Assembly (NCBI GenBank): GCA_963377175.1
Contig: CAUJNA010003795.1
Span: 219,501 to 283,500, forward strand
Direction: 5' to 3'
Source of the DNA: Effrenium voratum
Lineage: Eukaryota > Sar > Dinophyceae > Suessiales > Symbiodiniaceae
Length of the DNA: 64,000 nt
Shown: piece by piece, positions 48,251 through 59,741 of the stretch
How the letters are laid out: each line of letters opens with the position of its first letter
How positions within the stretch are numbered: the first letter of the stretch is position 1
The notes under the pieces: model-generated
Told to the model about the DNA's origin: nothing
The model's input: only the letters and a program-made list of their open reading frames with translations
Database searches by the model: none
Translations under genes and position numbers: made by a program

Positions 48251-48349
48251 CCACGGGCCAAGATACGCCGTGAGTGCCACTATTTCGAGGGGCCTCAGGG
48301 CCAGCACAGTCACACCCCTGCCGGAGTTGTCGCTGGTCACTACGATAAG
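48251..48349 (-). CDS. Exon of unidentified protein
   Basis: The open frame reads LIVVTSDNSGRGVTVLALRP, LEIVALTAYLGPW. The exon is 99 bp in phase 0 if the acceptor is AAG|CTT. A shorter version starting at the AG|GGG acceptor (48317) keeps VTVLALRPLEIVALTAYLGPW but changes the phase. The end at TGG|GCC is a GC donor. G/C-ending codons and the continuous hydrophobic/charged pattern support coding. Confidence 0.45.
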
Positions 48350-48904
48350 CTTCGGGCCCGAGACCAAAAAAGGAGCTACACACTTGGTGCGTTGGTTGCA
48401 GTGAAGGGCAAAGACGTGTCCAATGTCACCACCCCTTGACCCAACATTCTAAAATGAGAAAATCTTACACCCTCCCTTTGGAAGCTTTCAGGCACCTCTA
48501 GAAGACAAGTCCTCAAAGCATGCTGAGAGCAGGTGAGTCTTTCTCAAAATGGTGGAGCCCTTCTTGGTGTCTATTAAAAAGGACACAAACAAGAGGAAAA
48601 ACAAAAGGATACCAACTGTTTGAGGGGACCACAATCAACATAGTTGCTTCAAATCAGATAGAATTGACTCATAGTCAAAACATGGTACAAGGGTCTACCT
48701 AAAGCACATGAGGAAACTGACAAAAACATTTTGCGCCTCACCACTTTCATCCACCCATCGTTTTGATTGTGGCTCAAAATGCAGAGTCCATTGGGGCGAG
48801 CTTGTGAGAAGACAGACCCACATGGAATTTCTTGGCTCCCCGAGCGAAACCTTCACCCGCCCGTTTCGCTTTCGCCGCGCCTGCCCGCGGTCTGCACAGG
48901 TCAC

Positions 48905-48985
48905 TGGCAGCCGCTGGGCCGTGAAGTGGTCCTCGCGGCGGGAAACAAAAGGCAAGGCGCCGTTTGTTGGTGGCCGGAGCACCGC
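48905..48985 (-). CDS. Exon of unidentified protein
   Basis: 81 bp, phase 0-0, between AAG|GCG and CCA|GTGACC. It encodes AVLRPPTNGALPFVSRRE then DHFTAQRLP. A 27-bp version starting at GAG|GAC (DHFTAQRLP) is an alternative. No family recognised. Confidence 0.4.
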
Positions 48986-49011
48986 CTTAAACTGTCAAGG
49001 AGTAAAATGAC

Positions 49012-49108
49012 TATATATATATATATGAGCAAACAAATCAGAAAACACTGGCAATACAGGTCCAACGCACCAAACCAGGGGGGTACCATATATATATATA
49101 TATATATG
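49012..49108 (+). repeat. (TA)n runs
   Basis: Two ATATATATAT runs about 75 bp apart. Confidence 0.85.
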
Positions 49109-49559
49109 CATATGAGCTGTTGGATTTGTCAAGTGGAGCTTGGTGTTCAATTCGGGTTTCCTCTAAAGCCGCGGAAGCAGGGTACCCTCACAAAACGACA
49201 CGCAATGAGGGTGTGTGAGTGTACCCTGTTTGGGGTTGGTTTTAAGGGAAACCAAAAGGAATCCAACCATTGTGGTGCGCCCTTAGTTTGAGTCTCACAC
49301 ACCCACTTATAATTTTTAACCACCCTTATTTTGTCACATACACTCATTTAGGAACCAAATAACGAATTACCCACCTTTGTCCCCTAAAACCATGAGGCAA
49401 TGGTATGGAGCAACCGTTAATTGCTCGGACAGTATAAGACCTGGTCGCACCGCCCAGGTTGGGCGGGCTCAAATCCCCCCAGTACCCCGCTCAAGCCGTC
49501 CCGTGGTGAACCTCAAAACCGTGCGACTGTCCCCTAAAACTATGAGACATATACCTCGG

Positions 49560-49920
49560 CTTTGAAGTACCACACGCCGTCGAATTGAATTTTGTTGCCC
49601 CTCAAATTGGGATCGTAACTTTGACATGAAGGACTTAAAGTACCTGAACAGAAAGTACACGAACAAAAGTCACCCTCGCGAGTGGCGGGAGTTGCGTATC
49701 CCGTAGCGTGGCGGGCAGCATTTCGTGCAAGATGCTTGTCACTCTCATTCTTGGAGAAGTCGATGGATTTGCACGCTGCTTTCTCGTTTTGGCGGAAGAT
49801 CCACTCCAGCTCATAGCGAAGATCCGAATCAGTGGAGCCAGTAAGATTCATGACGCCGTTCCAGCATCCAATACTGCGGGGTTTGTCCTGCTCAAGGATG
49901 ATCTGCCTAAACGCATCAAC
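49560..49920 (-). CDS. Long open exon candidate, unidentified protein
   Basis: The acceptor AAG|GTT at 49921 opens a phase-0 frame of about 120 codons without a stop: VDAFRQIILEQDKPRSIGCW, NGVMNLTGSTDSDLRYELEW, IFRQNEKAACKSIDFSKNES and onward. This is the longest non-repetitive open stretch in the window and is phase-compatible between the exons at 50345 and 48985. Codon use is more A/T-rich than in neighbouring exons, so it could be a recent insertion or a chance ORF. The donor was not determined; the end given is approximate. Confidence 0.38.
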
Positions 49921-50344
49921 CTTGGGATAAAGTAGCCGAAAACAAGCAAGGGACAAGAAATCAACTTCCATTTGGTTAAGACCCCTGAAACAAAAAAACA
50001 GCAGTGAAATCGATTCCCTTTAACACCAACTGGGGAAAATAACAAAAACATAGTCATTTCAGCAAATGGAAATCCACTAGCTTTGATCAGAAGCCTAGGA
50101 AGACCCGACCACCTAGTGGGCACTTCAAATTGTCCAAGGCCTTGACCAAACATTGTCCAAACAGGGGAACCCGAAAGGATAGGAAAAGGCCAGTTTCGCA
50201 CATCTTGACCCCAAGAATTCGCATATTTGCTTGCCCACCCAAGGTAAGCGCTTTTCGCCCCATTGGGATTGAGGAAATGGCCCCCCGATTTTTTAAAAGT
50301 GGGGATGACGTAGGAGGCACATGGAACTGCTCCAGAACCCCCAC

Positions 50345-50401
50345 TGGCGGGTGGCAAACCGCACGTGCCTCGCACATGCCAGGATCCATCAGCGACAGGG
50401 C
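50345..50401 (-). CDS. Exon of unidentified protein
   Basis: 57 bp, phase 0-0, between CAG|GCC and CCA|GTGGGG. It encodes ALSLMDPGMCEARAVCHPP. It follows in phase the exon at 52621-52682, giving MLDEQQTMQ joined to ALSLMDPGM. A family B repeat (50425-50512) lies just upstream in the transcript. Confidence 0.5.
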
Positions 50402-50424
50402 CTGGCGCGCAAGCAAAGAAGCAC

Positions 50425-50512
50425 AAGACTTGTTTAACTTTTAGTGGTTTCATGGAAAACCCTTCAGTTGGCAGAAAGTTACTGTAGTCCTAACATCCAA
50501 GCAAAATGCACC
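50425..50512 (+). repeat. Dispersed repeat B (subtype 1)
   Basis: TTTAACTTTTAGTGGTTTCA and CTAACATCCAAGCAAAATGC. On the transcribed strand it ends within about 25 bp of the acceptor of exon 50345-50401. Confidence 0.78.
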
Positions 50513-51286
50513 AAAGAAGAGTACTCCTCACATGACACTTTGAAAACTTAGCGCTCCAGGCTACAACTCACATGAGATCACTGAAACGCTACGCCCCTAG
50601 CAGGGAAGACACCCACACAACAAGGATGGTAGTTCGGCCGCCTGAGGCCTGCCAACCAATGGTCGAGACTGGTTCATACAACGAGTCACCATCCTGGCAC
50701 TAAAGGATCTAGCCAAACCAATGTCAAGAATTTCAAGGCAAAGCACAAGATCTAGACCCCTGAACTTGACACGTGGAAATGGGATGCCGGTTGCTTGCCA
50801 TTGGAACGATGCCAAAATCGACCCAAAGGTAGATGGGTGTGTCTTTTGTTGAGGATACCCCCTTTTGGTGGTTTTGAAAGGAACATTAAAAACACAAACA
50901 AACACAATGTTGGGGTCTAAGCTTAAACTTACATACTCAAATGGCTTAAGGTTTGTCTTGTTTTCGTAAGTGTGTATGTTCGACAGGCGCGGGTGAAGCT
51001 GCTGGGGAAGGGACCCAAATTAAGGATGGGGGGGAAGGGGAAGGAATCCCTTCCTAATCCCTTCTTCCTAATCCCAATCCTAATCCTAATCCCTGAATTG
51101 GAGGATTCCATTCCGAATCTCTTCCTATTCCTTCTCCAGTCCTATCCCTGAAAACATCCCCAGCTTGTGAATTCCGGGGATAGGCTGGAAGATGGAGGGC
51201 GACGGACAGGCCCACCGCTTTCCACGGTACAAGACTCAAGAATTAGGACACGCTCATAGATAAAATATTTTGCCCTTCCTCTCTTT

Positions 51287-51406
51287 CTAGGTCTTCCAGT
51301 AGAGAGGTTAGAACATGTTTGTACCCTTTTTTTCTCTTTTTTTGTCTATTTTAGTAGGGGAACCTTCTCCAAAAAAAGAGTAAAAGGGCACTACTGGGGG
51401 ACCTAG
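51287..51406 (+). mobile_element. Family A element, copy 15
   Basis: Full ends; exact flanks CTTT/CTTT. Confidence 0.9.
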
Positions 51407-51419
51407 CTTTTGTCCATCA

Positions 51420-52140
51420 TGTCATGTTTGATAAGATCCTGGAAAATAGAATTACACTGATAAAGAGATAAAGATCATATACATGATGGACTGAAGAAGA
51501 ACGGAATGGAAAGGCTTGGAAGATCTCTAGGGGCTAACCATCTCAACAACAAATAGAGATAAAATGAAAGAGACATTATAATATCATTGATGATGAACAA
51601 TATACTAGGATCTGGACAGACATCGGAACAGAAGCATATGTGAGAGAAATTAAGGAACGCAACTAACTACTGGAAATATAATTCAAGGACTTCCATAATA
51701 TCACTCCTATGGTTAGTTTCAGAATCCATTCATTCCTTTCACTTTATCTTTGTATTTCAAGAGACTTCTAAATGGAAGCACCCATTGTCTATTTGATTGT
51801 TTTATACCTTGTTTGTCGCTTACTATTCATCATCTTCATAACATGTATTGTAAACTTCAGAATCTTGGAAAGTCATATTTTGCAAAATACAGTCTTTTAG
51901 TGGCATTTCATTCAAATCGTATGGTTATCTACATTTCTAGTCCAATTAATCGGTCGCAAACCTCTTTGCGAGGTTGCAAAAAAGTGTACAACCTCAACAA
52001 TGGTTCTTACACTGGGTGCTAAACAGGGAATCAAAACAGACACATGCAACGAACAAACACGTCCCGTTTGGTTTCCTAGGTAGATGCTTGAAGTCCGATC
52101 GATCCCGTCCCAAGCCGGAGCTCTTCACAGCCCGTAGCAA
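51420..52140. other. A/T-rich stretch without gene
   Basis: Noticeably more A/T-rich than the rest. No supported exon. Confidence 0.4.
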
Positions 52141-52504
52141 ATGGGTGGCTTGTTCTTGATTGAACCCTTTTGGGGTGGTTTTAAACTCAGATGCCCAGTG
52201 TTGGTTGGTTGAGTTTAAAGGGGAACGCTTACCCAAAAAAAGAGGAAACAAGGGCACCACTGGGCAACAGAGTAAAGATCGTCCTGACAAGGCGACTCGC
52301 GAAATCTGGCTGTCCATCGTATGTTGGGTTCGTGCCTTTGGTGGTCACTTCCTGCCAACTTCCGCCAGCATGTCTCCACTTCCGCCAGCTTAAGTCTAAA
52401 AATCGGGGCCTGAGGATCTGAGGGCATCACAATAAGTTGGGTTTGGTTGGTTTCCCTTGAAAACCAACACAAGCGTCCCCTTGATTTCCCCTTCAACTCA
52501 GGAA

Positions 52505-52618
52505 GGGTTGCCACACCCACCCCACCCCGACCCCCACCCCAACCCCACCACCCCACCCCAACCCCCACCCCCACCCCCACCCCACCCACCCCACCCCACC
52601 ACCCCACCCCCACCCCAC
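52505..52618 (+). repeat. (CCCCACC)n low complexity
   Basis: Begins exactly at the donor of exon 52621-52682. A similar G-rich version is at 63856-63930 next to exon 63762-63838. Confidence 0.95.
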
Positions 52619-52620
52619 AC

Positions 52621-52682
52621 CTGCATGGTCTGCTGCTCATCCAGCATGGGAACGAAGAAGCTCTCCCAGAAGCCCCACTCGC
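52621..52682 (-). CDS. Exon of unidentified protein
   Basis: 62 bp, starting in phase 1 after GAG|GC and ending at CAG|GTGTGG. It encodes EWGFWESFFVPMLDEQQTMQ. The downstream intron begins immediately with a G-rich (CCCCACC on the plus strand) low-complexity run. The aromatic-rich pattern is convincing coding sequence but no family is recognised. Confidence 0.6.
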
Positions 52683-53294
52683 CTCAAGGAAAGTGGCTGA
52701 GTTTCTAGTGGTTGATTCCTTGAGCATTTGTTGATCAATCGTTCTTTTAGAAAACCGGTACGAACCACTTTTCTATTCTTTCCATGGATCCCAGCCTTTT
52801 CAGCAAAAAACCGATGGGAAACGGATCCGTGTTTTTTTGAGAAAAGAACGATGGTTGAAAAGAATGGGAAAGGAATCAAGCCCTAGAAAAACGTGTGCTG
52901 GCTGAGTTGGTATCCCCCCGTTTGGGTTATTTTTTCAAGGGAGACCACGCAATTCATAGGATCATCTCCCCCAGTTTTCCCCAATATCAGACATTAGAAA
53001 GGCCGTGTCTTGGCGTCTTAGTTTGGGGAAGGAGATTGGATTTGACAAATGCTGGACCGCCCCCTGGCAAAAGAAGTGGATAGTTTACTTCTGGTTTCAT
53101 TTCAAACAAGACTATGTTGAGTACCCGTCAAATAGTTTCGGATATGGAGGTGCAGCCCATCAGGGTGTCTCTGTCTTTGGGGGCATTGTCCGACATGCGA
53201 CAATTCGTAGAGCATTGATTTGGAGCCAAGGAGCACGTTCCGGGCCATGCCCATTGCTCTTCTTGCGCAAATATTATTAAATAACGGCTGCATC

Positions 53295-53452
53295 TCTCTC
53301 TCTCTCTCTCTCTATGTACATATGTGATATTGTGTATACATATATAGATACAGGTAACAGTCACAGGTTTATGCATATGTATCGAAATATACAACACTAT
53401 GTATGTATATAAACACACACACAGACGTGCATATATTAGTATATATATATGG
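53295..53452 (+). repeat. (CT)n and TATG/TATA-rich microsatellites
   Basis: CTCTCTCTCT run, then TATATGTATA-type repeat. Confidence 0.9.
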
Positions 53453-53689
53453 CTTCCGTTCAAAAAGGCCGGCTAAGCAGCTATATACAGTATGTTCATA
53501 ATTCCTGTTGCATCTTGTTTTTCCTTTTCGACATGAGGCGGGCCCCCACCTAAATCATGCAAATCCCACTGGCAGCGCTAGCTTCGCGCTAGCTCGGCGC
53601 TAGGTCGGGGACGTTAGTTGACGTGGCACGTGAGATGCGCACGCATGGCCCTTCTGTCCGGTGGCTCTCAACGCTCGAGGCATTCCTTG

Positions 53690-53815
53690 CTCGCAACGCG
53701 AAAGTGCTGCGTCTGCCAAGAGATCTGCACGTGTCTTTTGCGAAAGTGACGCGCCTGCCATGCCTGCCCTTCCGAAAGCGTTGCGCCTGTCACGAAATCT
53801 GTATCGGACCTTGCG
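53690..53815 (+). repeat. Degenerate relatives of the S3 39-bp subrepeat
   Basis: CGAAAGTGCTGCGTCTGCCA, AAAGTGACGCGCCTGCCATG and AAAGCGTTGCGCCTGTCACG resemble GTGCTGCGCCTGCCACGATT of satellite S3, 28 kb away. Flanked by GCGCTAGC repeats (53575-53600, 53860-53900). Confidence 0.65.
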
Positions 53816-55029
53816 ACACGTGACCCTGCAAAAAATAAGAAAACATGGGCAGTTTTTCGCGCTAGCTCCGCGCTAGCTCCGCGCTAGCGCTGCGCTAGCA
53901 GGTCAGTTGCCAACTTGAACACGTGGGCACGTGCCTGGTTGGAGGCAATACCCAAGAAACCACTTGCATGTTTCTTGGCTGTAGTTGGTAGTCAGGCCAA
54001 GTAAAGCTATATACGCATTTCCGTTTTGCTACTTGCTGAAGATGTGTGTAGAACGTTGGGATTTGTTGTGTGTTTAAATATCCTATGGCAGCAGCTTTAA
54101 GAAAAGGCCCGCGCTAGTGCGCCTGTCAGTGGTTTGCACGTTTCTTAGTCAAACGTATTGTGCCGCAATGGTTACGTGTTCATATGGCCCGAATGATACG
54201 GGCCCCCATGGAATGGCGATTTACGCTACAAAACTGGGAGCCAACATTTCGACAACCAGCCATATACACAAGGCTCATGCAGCTGTATGGAGTGCACGTT
54301 TCAGGAACAAGCATGCGCAAATCGAAGCGACCTCAAGCGAGCCGTGCCGCCCTCGGGTTTTGGGCGCCGCAGTCTTTTCTGTACAATGAGCTTTGGCTTG
54401 CCTCATTTCAGCAGATTGTCACCAAAAAATCAAATATACAAGCTGACTATGTCCCACAAAAATGGTCCAAACCCAAAAAGTTTTAAGTCCAGGAACTCGG
54501 GGAGTGAGTCTTCTGTAGCCCCAAACATTCTGACCGTGATCCTCCAATTGAATTATCGTGGAAAAGAAGCATGTGGGCGTGGCTGTTCTGAGGCTATCCA
54601 TGTTTGGCTGGTTTTGAAGGTAGAGCAAACGGAAACCATTGAAGCCCACATGGGGATCCCTCCAAACAAATCCAAGAAATCAGCGAAAACCATAGTTTCG
54701 CATGAAATCCGTCAAAACCTCTCCTGTGGGCACCCATCCGGAAACCCAGGAACACTTCTGGGCACCCCGGCCCTGTTTGGAGAAACTGACCCGTTGCCTT
54801 CTGACCCGGGAAGGGAAGCTAACTGGTTTGTTTGGGACGCAGCACCTCCATGTGCTTTTTCGTCCCCTCGGAAAAATAAATCACAATTCCAGTAGTGAAA
54901 TAATCGATTCCCTTTAAAACCAACAGGGGAAATAATATTGTTTAAAAAAAAAAAGAAAAAAAAAAACAAGAAAAAACAACAAAAACGTTTCTTAACCAAA
55001 TGGAAGATCAAGGGGCGATGGGCTTGGAC

Positions 55030-55114
55030 CCTCAGCCAGCGGGACATCGGAATCTTGGGGCCCACGCCGTTGAACTGCTTGGAGAGCGGCGTGTCTGGGG
55101 AGACTTGCCGCATC
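55030..55114 (-). CDS. Exon of unidentified protein
   Basis: 85 bp between CTAG|GATG and AGG|GTCCAA. It encodes MRQVSPDTPLSKQFNGVGPK then IPMSRWLR. Ends in phase 0. The acceptor follows the dinoflagellate AG|G rule. It does not connect in phase directly to the 52682 exon, so at least one exon between them is missing from my list. Confidence 0.52.
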
Positions 55115-55599
55115 CTAGCGCGGCGCGCCGGCTCTTCCCGCCGGCTCTTCGGAGCCCTGCCCCGAGGGCGGGGTGGACCTGAAGCTATTTCCTGGAGACT
55201 CCATTGCTACCCTGATTTTTGCCACATATTTTTGCTCGTGACGCGTTCTTCTCAAAAAAACGCTCGTTTTAACAGAAAGTGCTCGAGACATCCGCGCAAA
55301 TGCAATTTGCTACCTGCGATTCGTAGCATTTTTGGAATTTGCGCTCGTTTGCGCTTTTTTGCGCCGATTTGCGCTCGTTTTGCACTTTTTGTTGCACGTT
55401 TTTGCGCCCGTTTTGGCGGCAACTTGACCATGGGGAAGAAGAAAACACAGCCGAATTGGATTTCTGCCCGAATCGTCAAAAAGCGCTCGGAAGCGAATGG
55501 GAGGCAAAAAGTGCTACGTCGAGTCAATTTTGGTATCGAACAAGGGGGGAGGCAGAAATTCATTCTACGATGGAGGTTCCAGGTTGGTTAATTGATTGC

Positions 55600-55707
55600 T
55601 GCAACGACCCCTCTGCAAGTGAATAATTGTTGGTAGGTTTAATGGAAAACCCAACTTGATTTCCCAAAAAGTGAAAGTCGAAAGATCCAACCCAATAGCA
55701 ATCAAGG
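55600..55707 (+). repeat. Dispersed repeat B (subtype 2)
   Basis: ACGACCCCTCTGCAAGTGAA and AAAGATCCAACCCAATAGCA. Confidence 0.72.
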
Positions 55708-56284
55708 TTAGAGCGCCTTCTTCTTATTTTTTTTGGGGGGGGGGGCAGCCGGGGGTGAAAGGTGAGCATTGTGTTTGGTGGACCCGAACCGGCGCTGAAC
55801 CAATTGAAAGCTGCTTGTCGCTTGGAAGTCGCTTGCGAATTAAGCGCAGCTAGCCGGAGTGCGACGCTTGGTTTGAGGCAATCCAAAGGGTTCCGGAATG
55901 CAAAGGGTTCAGGGACATCAGCTGCAGGCGTAGTTTTGGAGTCTTTGGTGTTACTTGTTGTTTAATTTGTACGTTTTGTTGGGAACAGACCCAAACCAAA
56001 TCATCGCGTTTGTTCTTTCTTCTTCCGAGGGTGGTTAGGACACAAATAGGCCCACTTCTTTCTATCTCAAATCTAAAAGTTCCGATATCTGAAATTGATC
56101 AGTTCCAAAAATCGAAAATCCAACCCAGGGACAAAACCACAGCATCCTAGGGCTGGATGGGCCATGGCAGACTCTTCTGTTTGATCTGGACCTTGGTGAA
56201 CCAACACCTCGTATCAAAGGAATCAATCACCCCCATCTATTCATGCTGTTGACCTCATATAAAATTCAACCAACCTGTTTATGA

Positions 56285-56305
56285 ATAAGGGTGTGTGTGT
56301 GTGTG
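56285..56305 (+). repeat. (GT)n microsatellite
   Basis: Short GTGTGTGT run. The surrounding 55.8-57.5 kb shows no supported exon. Confidence 0.8.
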
Positions 56306-56565
56306 TCAACTTGGGCGCATTGTGGGGAATCAAACCACTTTTGGACGGGTCCTAACCTCCCTATTAATATCCTGGGGTTGACTAACGTGGGGTCAACATT
56401 AGTATGGGCTGGCACCTTGCACTTGTAAAATTGTTGCCCGGTACTTCTGTTGGCCGAGGAAAACTCGGACCGGAAATGACTTCAGGACACCAATTGAACA
56501 CTTGAACTCTTCCTTTGATGCCCAGCTCACTCATAACACCTGGCCTTTGAAGACTTCACTTCACA

Positions 56566-56672
56566 ACTCGGTTGCTTTCTGCTCCCCTGCTAGAAGTTTA
56601 ACTTTTAGTGGTTTAATGGAAAACACATTAGTTGGCAAAAAGCTAAAGTCCTAACATCCAAGCAAAATGCAC
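56566..56672 (+). repeat. Dispersed repeat B (subtype 1)
   Basis: CTCGGTTGCTTTCTGCTCCC, GTTTAATGGAAAACACATTA, CTAACATCCAAGCAAAATGC. Confidence 0.82.
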
Positions 56673-58012
56673 CACAGACAAAGTTGGTATCAAGTTGGCA
56701 GAATTCTGGTTGGCAAACCGACTCGCTTTGTGGGTGGTATTGGTACTGTTGAAAATTATGGTTGGCAGGTACCGTTGGTAGAACTTGGTTGGCCTGAGAC
56801 AAAGCCAAAGACTCGACTCACACAAAGCGTATGGGTGACAATCAGCTGGGCAATAGTTTGGAGATGGCCAAAGGGGGGTCAAAAATGCGGACCCAAAATG
56901 GACCCAAAAATGGAACCAGCTGGTAAATGGAACCAAAGACCAAAACCTGCGGTTTTCCTGTAGTGGTTTTCTTTTGACCCATACCCATATGAATGTCAAC
57001 CAACCAGTTTAGTTCATAGGGAGTGTTTTGGCCCCTCTAACAGTGGTCTGGTTCCCCACATTTCACCCGACCCCCTCTAACAGGGGTTGATTAATAAGGG
57101 GTCAACACTACCCAACACTAGTTTTCTGGCACACTCACAATAGGGTAAATCGTCCCAGGAGGTTGCACCGGACGCGAAAGCTACTTGCAGCAAATTGGGC
57201 CCCAATCTGGTGTGCTTCGAAAATATGTTCTCACTCTGTTCCATATGTTGCCCTAACATACACAATATGTGTGGATTAGACCGCAGAAAAAAATGGAAAA
57301 ATAAGAAGAACAAAACGGTGAGTCCATGACTAGCTTGCCCAAAGGACCTTGAAACAAAAGGCAGACCTTTTCCAACCTTGACTATGGACAACATCCGTTT
57401 GAAACCAACAGGTTGAAAGATCGATTCGCTAGCAAGTGAGTACAGTGCCGGACCAACCAATCATTCGACTATTTCTTTTTCTAGAAAGGACCCTTCAGGA
57501 GGCCTGAGGTTAATGGCAAACACCTTGCAAGCTTGCGCGTTTTTCCTATCTTGGCGCAATCCCAGGGAGTCAACCCGAAAAAGCATCAGATACTATCGGA
57601 GCCCCCGTGAGATGTTGAGCAGGGCCAGCAAATTGGAATGCGGGGTAAATCAAAAGCGAGTTGAGTCCCAGGAGAAACAGTTCGCCCCTTCCTTGCCTTC
57701 TCCAATGTCTCATTCGGAACCGGTTCGAATCCAAGATGGCGTCGATTCCGAGTTCCAGTTTTCTTCGGATCTTTTTCGGAGAGCCTTCATAGCAACAGTT
57801 GCCTGGTCGCCGGTGGCCTTTCTTGGGGGGTTCCTTTTTTGCGACTTCAGGGGAACAGGAAAAACCAAGCAGTTTGGGGGTAACTCAAGAGGTCGCCTTT
57901 TTTTTGGTTTGAAGGCTCGCCGGCAGCCTTTCTGGAGGGCGGCCTTTGGTGGTAAGGGGAAGCCCAAAGGATTTTGGTTGGGGGGGGTTTCAAGACACCG
58001 ATTTCCTGGATT

Positions 58013-58118
58013 CTCAGTTGCTTTCTGCTCCCCTGCTAAAAGTTTAACTTTTAGTGGTTTAGTGGAAAACCCATTAGTTGGCAAAAAGTTAAAGTCCTAA
58101 CAGCCAAGCAAAATGCGC
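58013..58118 (+). repeat. Dispersed repeat B (subtype 1)
   Basis: CTCAGTTGCTTTCTGCTCCC through AACAGCCAAGCAAAATGC; close to 56566-56672. Confidence 0.82.
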
Positions 58119-59230
58119 CAAAGGATTCCCAGCGCCGAGCATTTGCCGAGCTCCGGGCTTCATCATGAAGAACATGTCTGTTCCTGAGGCGAGGCGAGGC
58201 GAGGCTAGCTCACGGAACTTGAGTGGAGCCCAGCACTTGTGCCCCCCAAAAAAATAAGCTGGCCGTTCGTTCGGGGATCTGTGAGGGACCATAGATTTGG
58301 CCATCCTCATCAACGCTCCCTGCGGACTAGAAAGGCTACACTCACAAGAGCTGCGACTGCTAAAGTGGATCAATCCGTTGGCGAAACAAGGTTTGCAGAC
58401 GGCTCCCAAGCAGGGTTTGCGGGTTAAAAAAAGCAAGGGTTAACAAAAACAAGCTTGGAGGGTGAAAACACAACTCAACATGGATTTGGGTTTCCCTTGA
58501 AACCCATCAAAAGGGGCAAAGGCAGACCCAACGTTGACCCAGCACTACTTGAGCCCATGGCCCGCTTTGGGCTCCTTCAGCGCATCGGCGTCCCACCTGA
58601 AACACAGAAAAACGCGTCTACCCCCAGCCGCGAAAACCGGGGAGCAAAAGTTGGGAAAGCGGGGAACCCTGAGACATTCCCTCCTATATTCACCTGTTGT
58701 AGATTCTTCCATACATTCTTTCCCGAGTAGCTGCAAAAAGAACATGTGGCATGCCATGTGTTAAAACCACCCCCTTCAATACAGAATGGCCGGGGATTTG
58801 GTCAGGGAAACGCAGCACTTGGCTTGGAACCTACAAACACAGGATGTTGGGGCTTCCACACAGGCTGGATTCCCGCCAAAAGAACCCGGCCCCCAGAAAG
58901 GGAGGTTCCATGAACTAAAACCAATTGACTGTTGGCTCCAGCGTGGAGCCACTAAGAAACATTGCTGAGAGGGTGTTCTGTGGGAGCGTCACTTCTGCCG
59001 TTCCAGTTTCTCCTTTGTGAAGCTATTGCCAGCTTACGCCGAATTGCCAAATTGCAAAATGCTGCCAAGGTGAAAGCAGGCTGGGCAGGTTATGAGTAGG
59101 AGAAAAGTAGGAGATACCACAACCGTCTTGCAGGGTTCCCACTGGACTGATTTTTGGAGATGCAGCCGGCGAGGCATTTCGGATTCAGGGCAGGCGGCGA
59201 GATATTTGCAAACTCACTTCACCAGCCGCG

Positions 59231-59611
59231 AGATCGTGGTCCTTCATTGCTTCCAGAGGTGAGATTAGTTGCCGTCACAATTGCGGCGGGATACTCCGGG
59301 AGTAGCTCTCCGCCCAGCCCCGTCCTCGAGAGCCAGAAATCTCTCCAACTTGGTCCTGGTGGCAAACCCCCTCAAAGTGGAGAGCTACTCCTTGGGCCAA
59401 ATCAACCCACGAAAGACCCCACAAATAGGAGCGGAGGGCTGCTCCCAGAGTAGCTCTCCACTTTGAGGGGGTTTGCCACCAGGACCAAGTTGGAGAGATT
59501 TCTGGCTCTCGAGGGCGGGGCTGGGCGGAGAGCTACTCCCAGAGTATCTCGCCGCGATTGGTATTGCCAGCCAAGCATCTCGCCGCTGGAAACAATGAAG
59601 GACCACGATCG
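59231..59611. mobile_element. 380-bp foldback (large inverted repeat)
   Basis: Left arm 59231-59391 and right arm 59447-59611 are reverse complements. The inner 100 bp (GAGAGCCAGAAATCTCTCCA, GGTCCTGGTGGCAAACCCCC) are almost perfect; the outer parts are more diverged. Loop about 55 bp. No coding. Confidence 0.9.
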
Positions 59612-59709
59612 GCCTTACTACTAGAACCCCATGAAATGTCAAGCCCTTTTTGTTGGCGCCGCTCATATGGGTTTGAAAACCACAATCAAAGCCCCTGTGG
59701 AACGTGTAC

Positions 59710-59741
59710 AGCTCCGGGATCCCTCCGCAGCGAGGCGTGCC
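59710..59741 (-). CDS. Short exon candidate
   Basis: Between GAG|GGC and a CT|GTACAC donor the frame reads GTPRCGGIPE. The longer open frame around it reads KTMGEFWGAASVETWLATE upstream and LYTFHRG downstream, so the exon could be larger. It lies just left of another open stretch (60055-59950) reading LDVAASSLQKRRRKMPSPRS without clear splice sites. Confidence 0.28.

Noticed and set aside
53005..53280. 91-codon plus-strand ORF (HFKQDYVEYPSNSFGYGG)
   Set aside because: The minus strand is equally open and no splice sites or family are evident on either strand.
57590..57660. Minus-strand HSNLLALLNISRGLR, resembling HSNLL in the methyltransferase exons
   Set aside because: Other frames are equally open, no AG|G acceptor is present and the shared word is only five residues.
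57715..57740. GGTTCGAATCC tRNA T-arm-like motif
   Set aside because: No acceptor stem or anticodon arm can be drawn around it.
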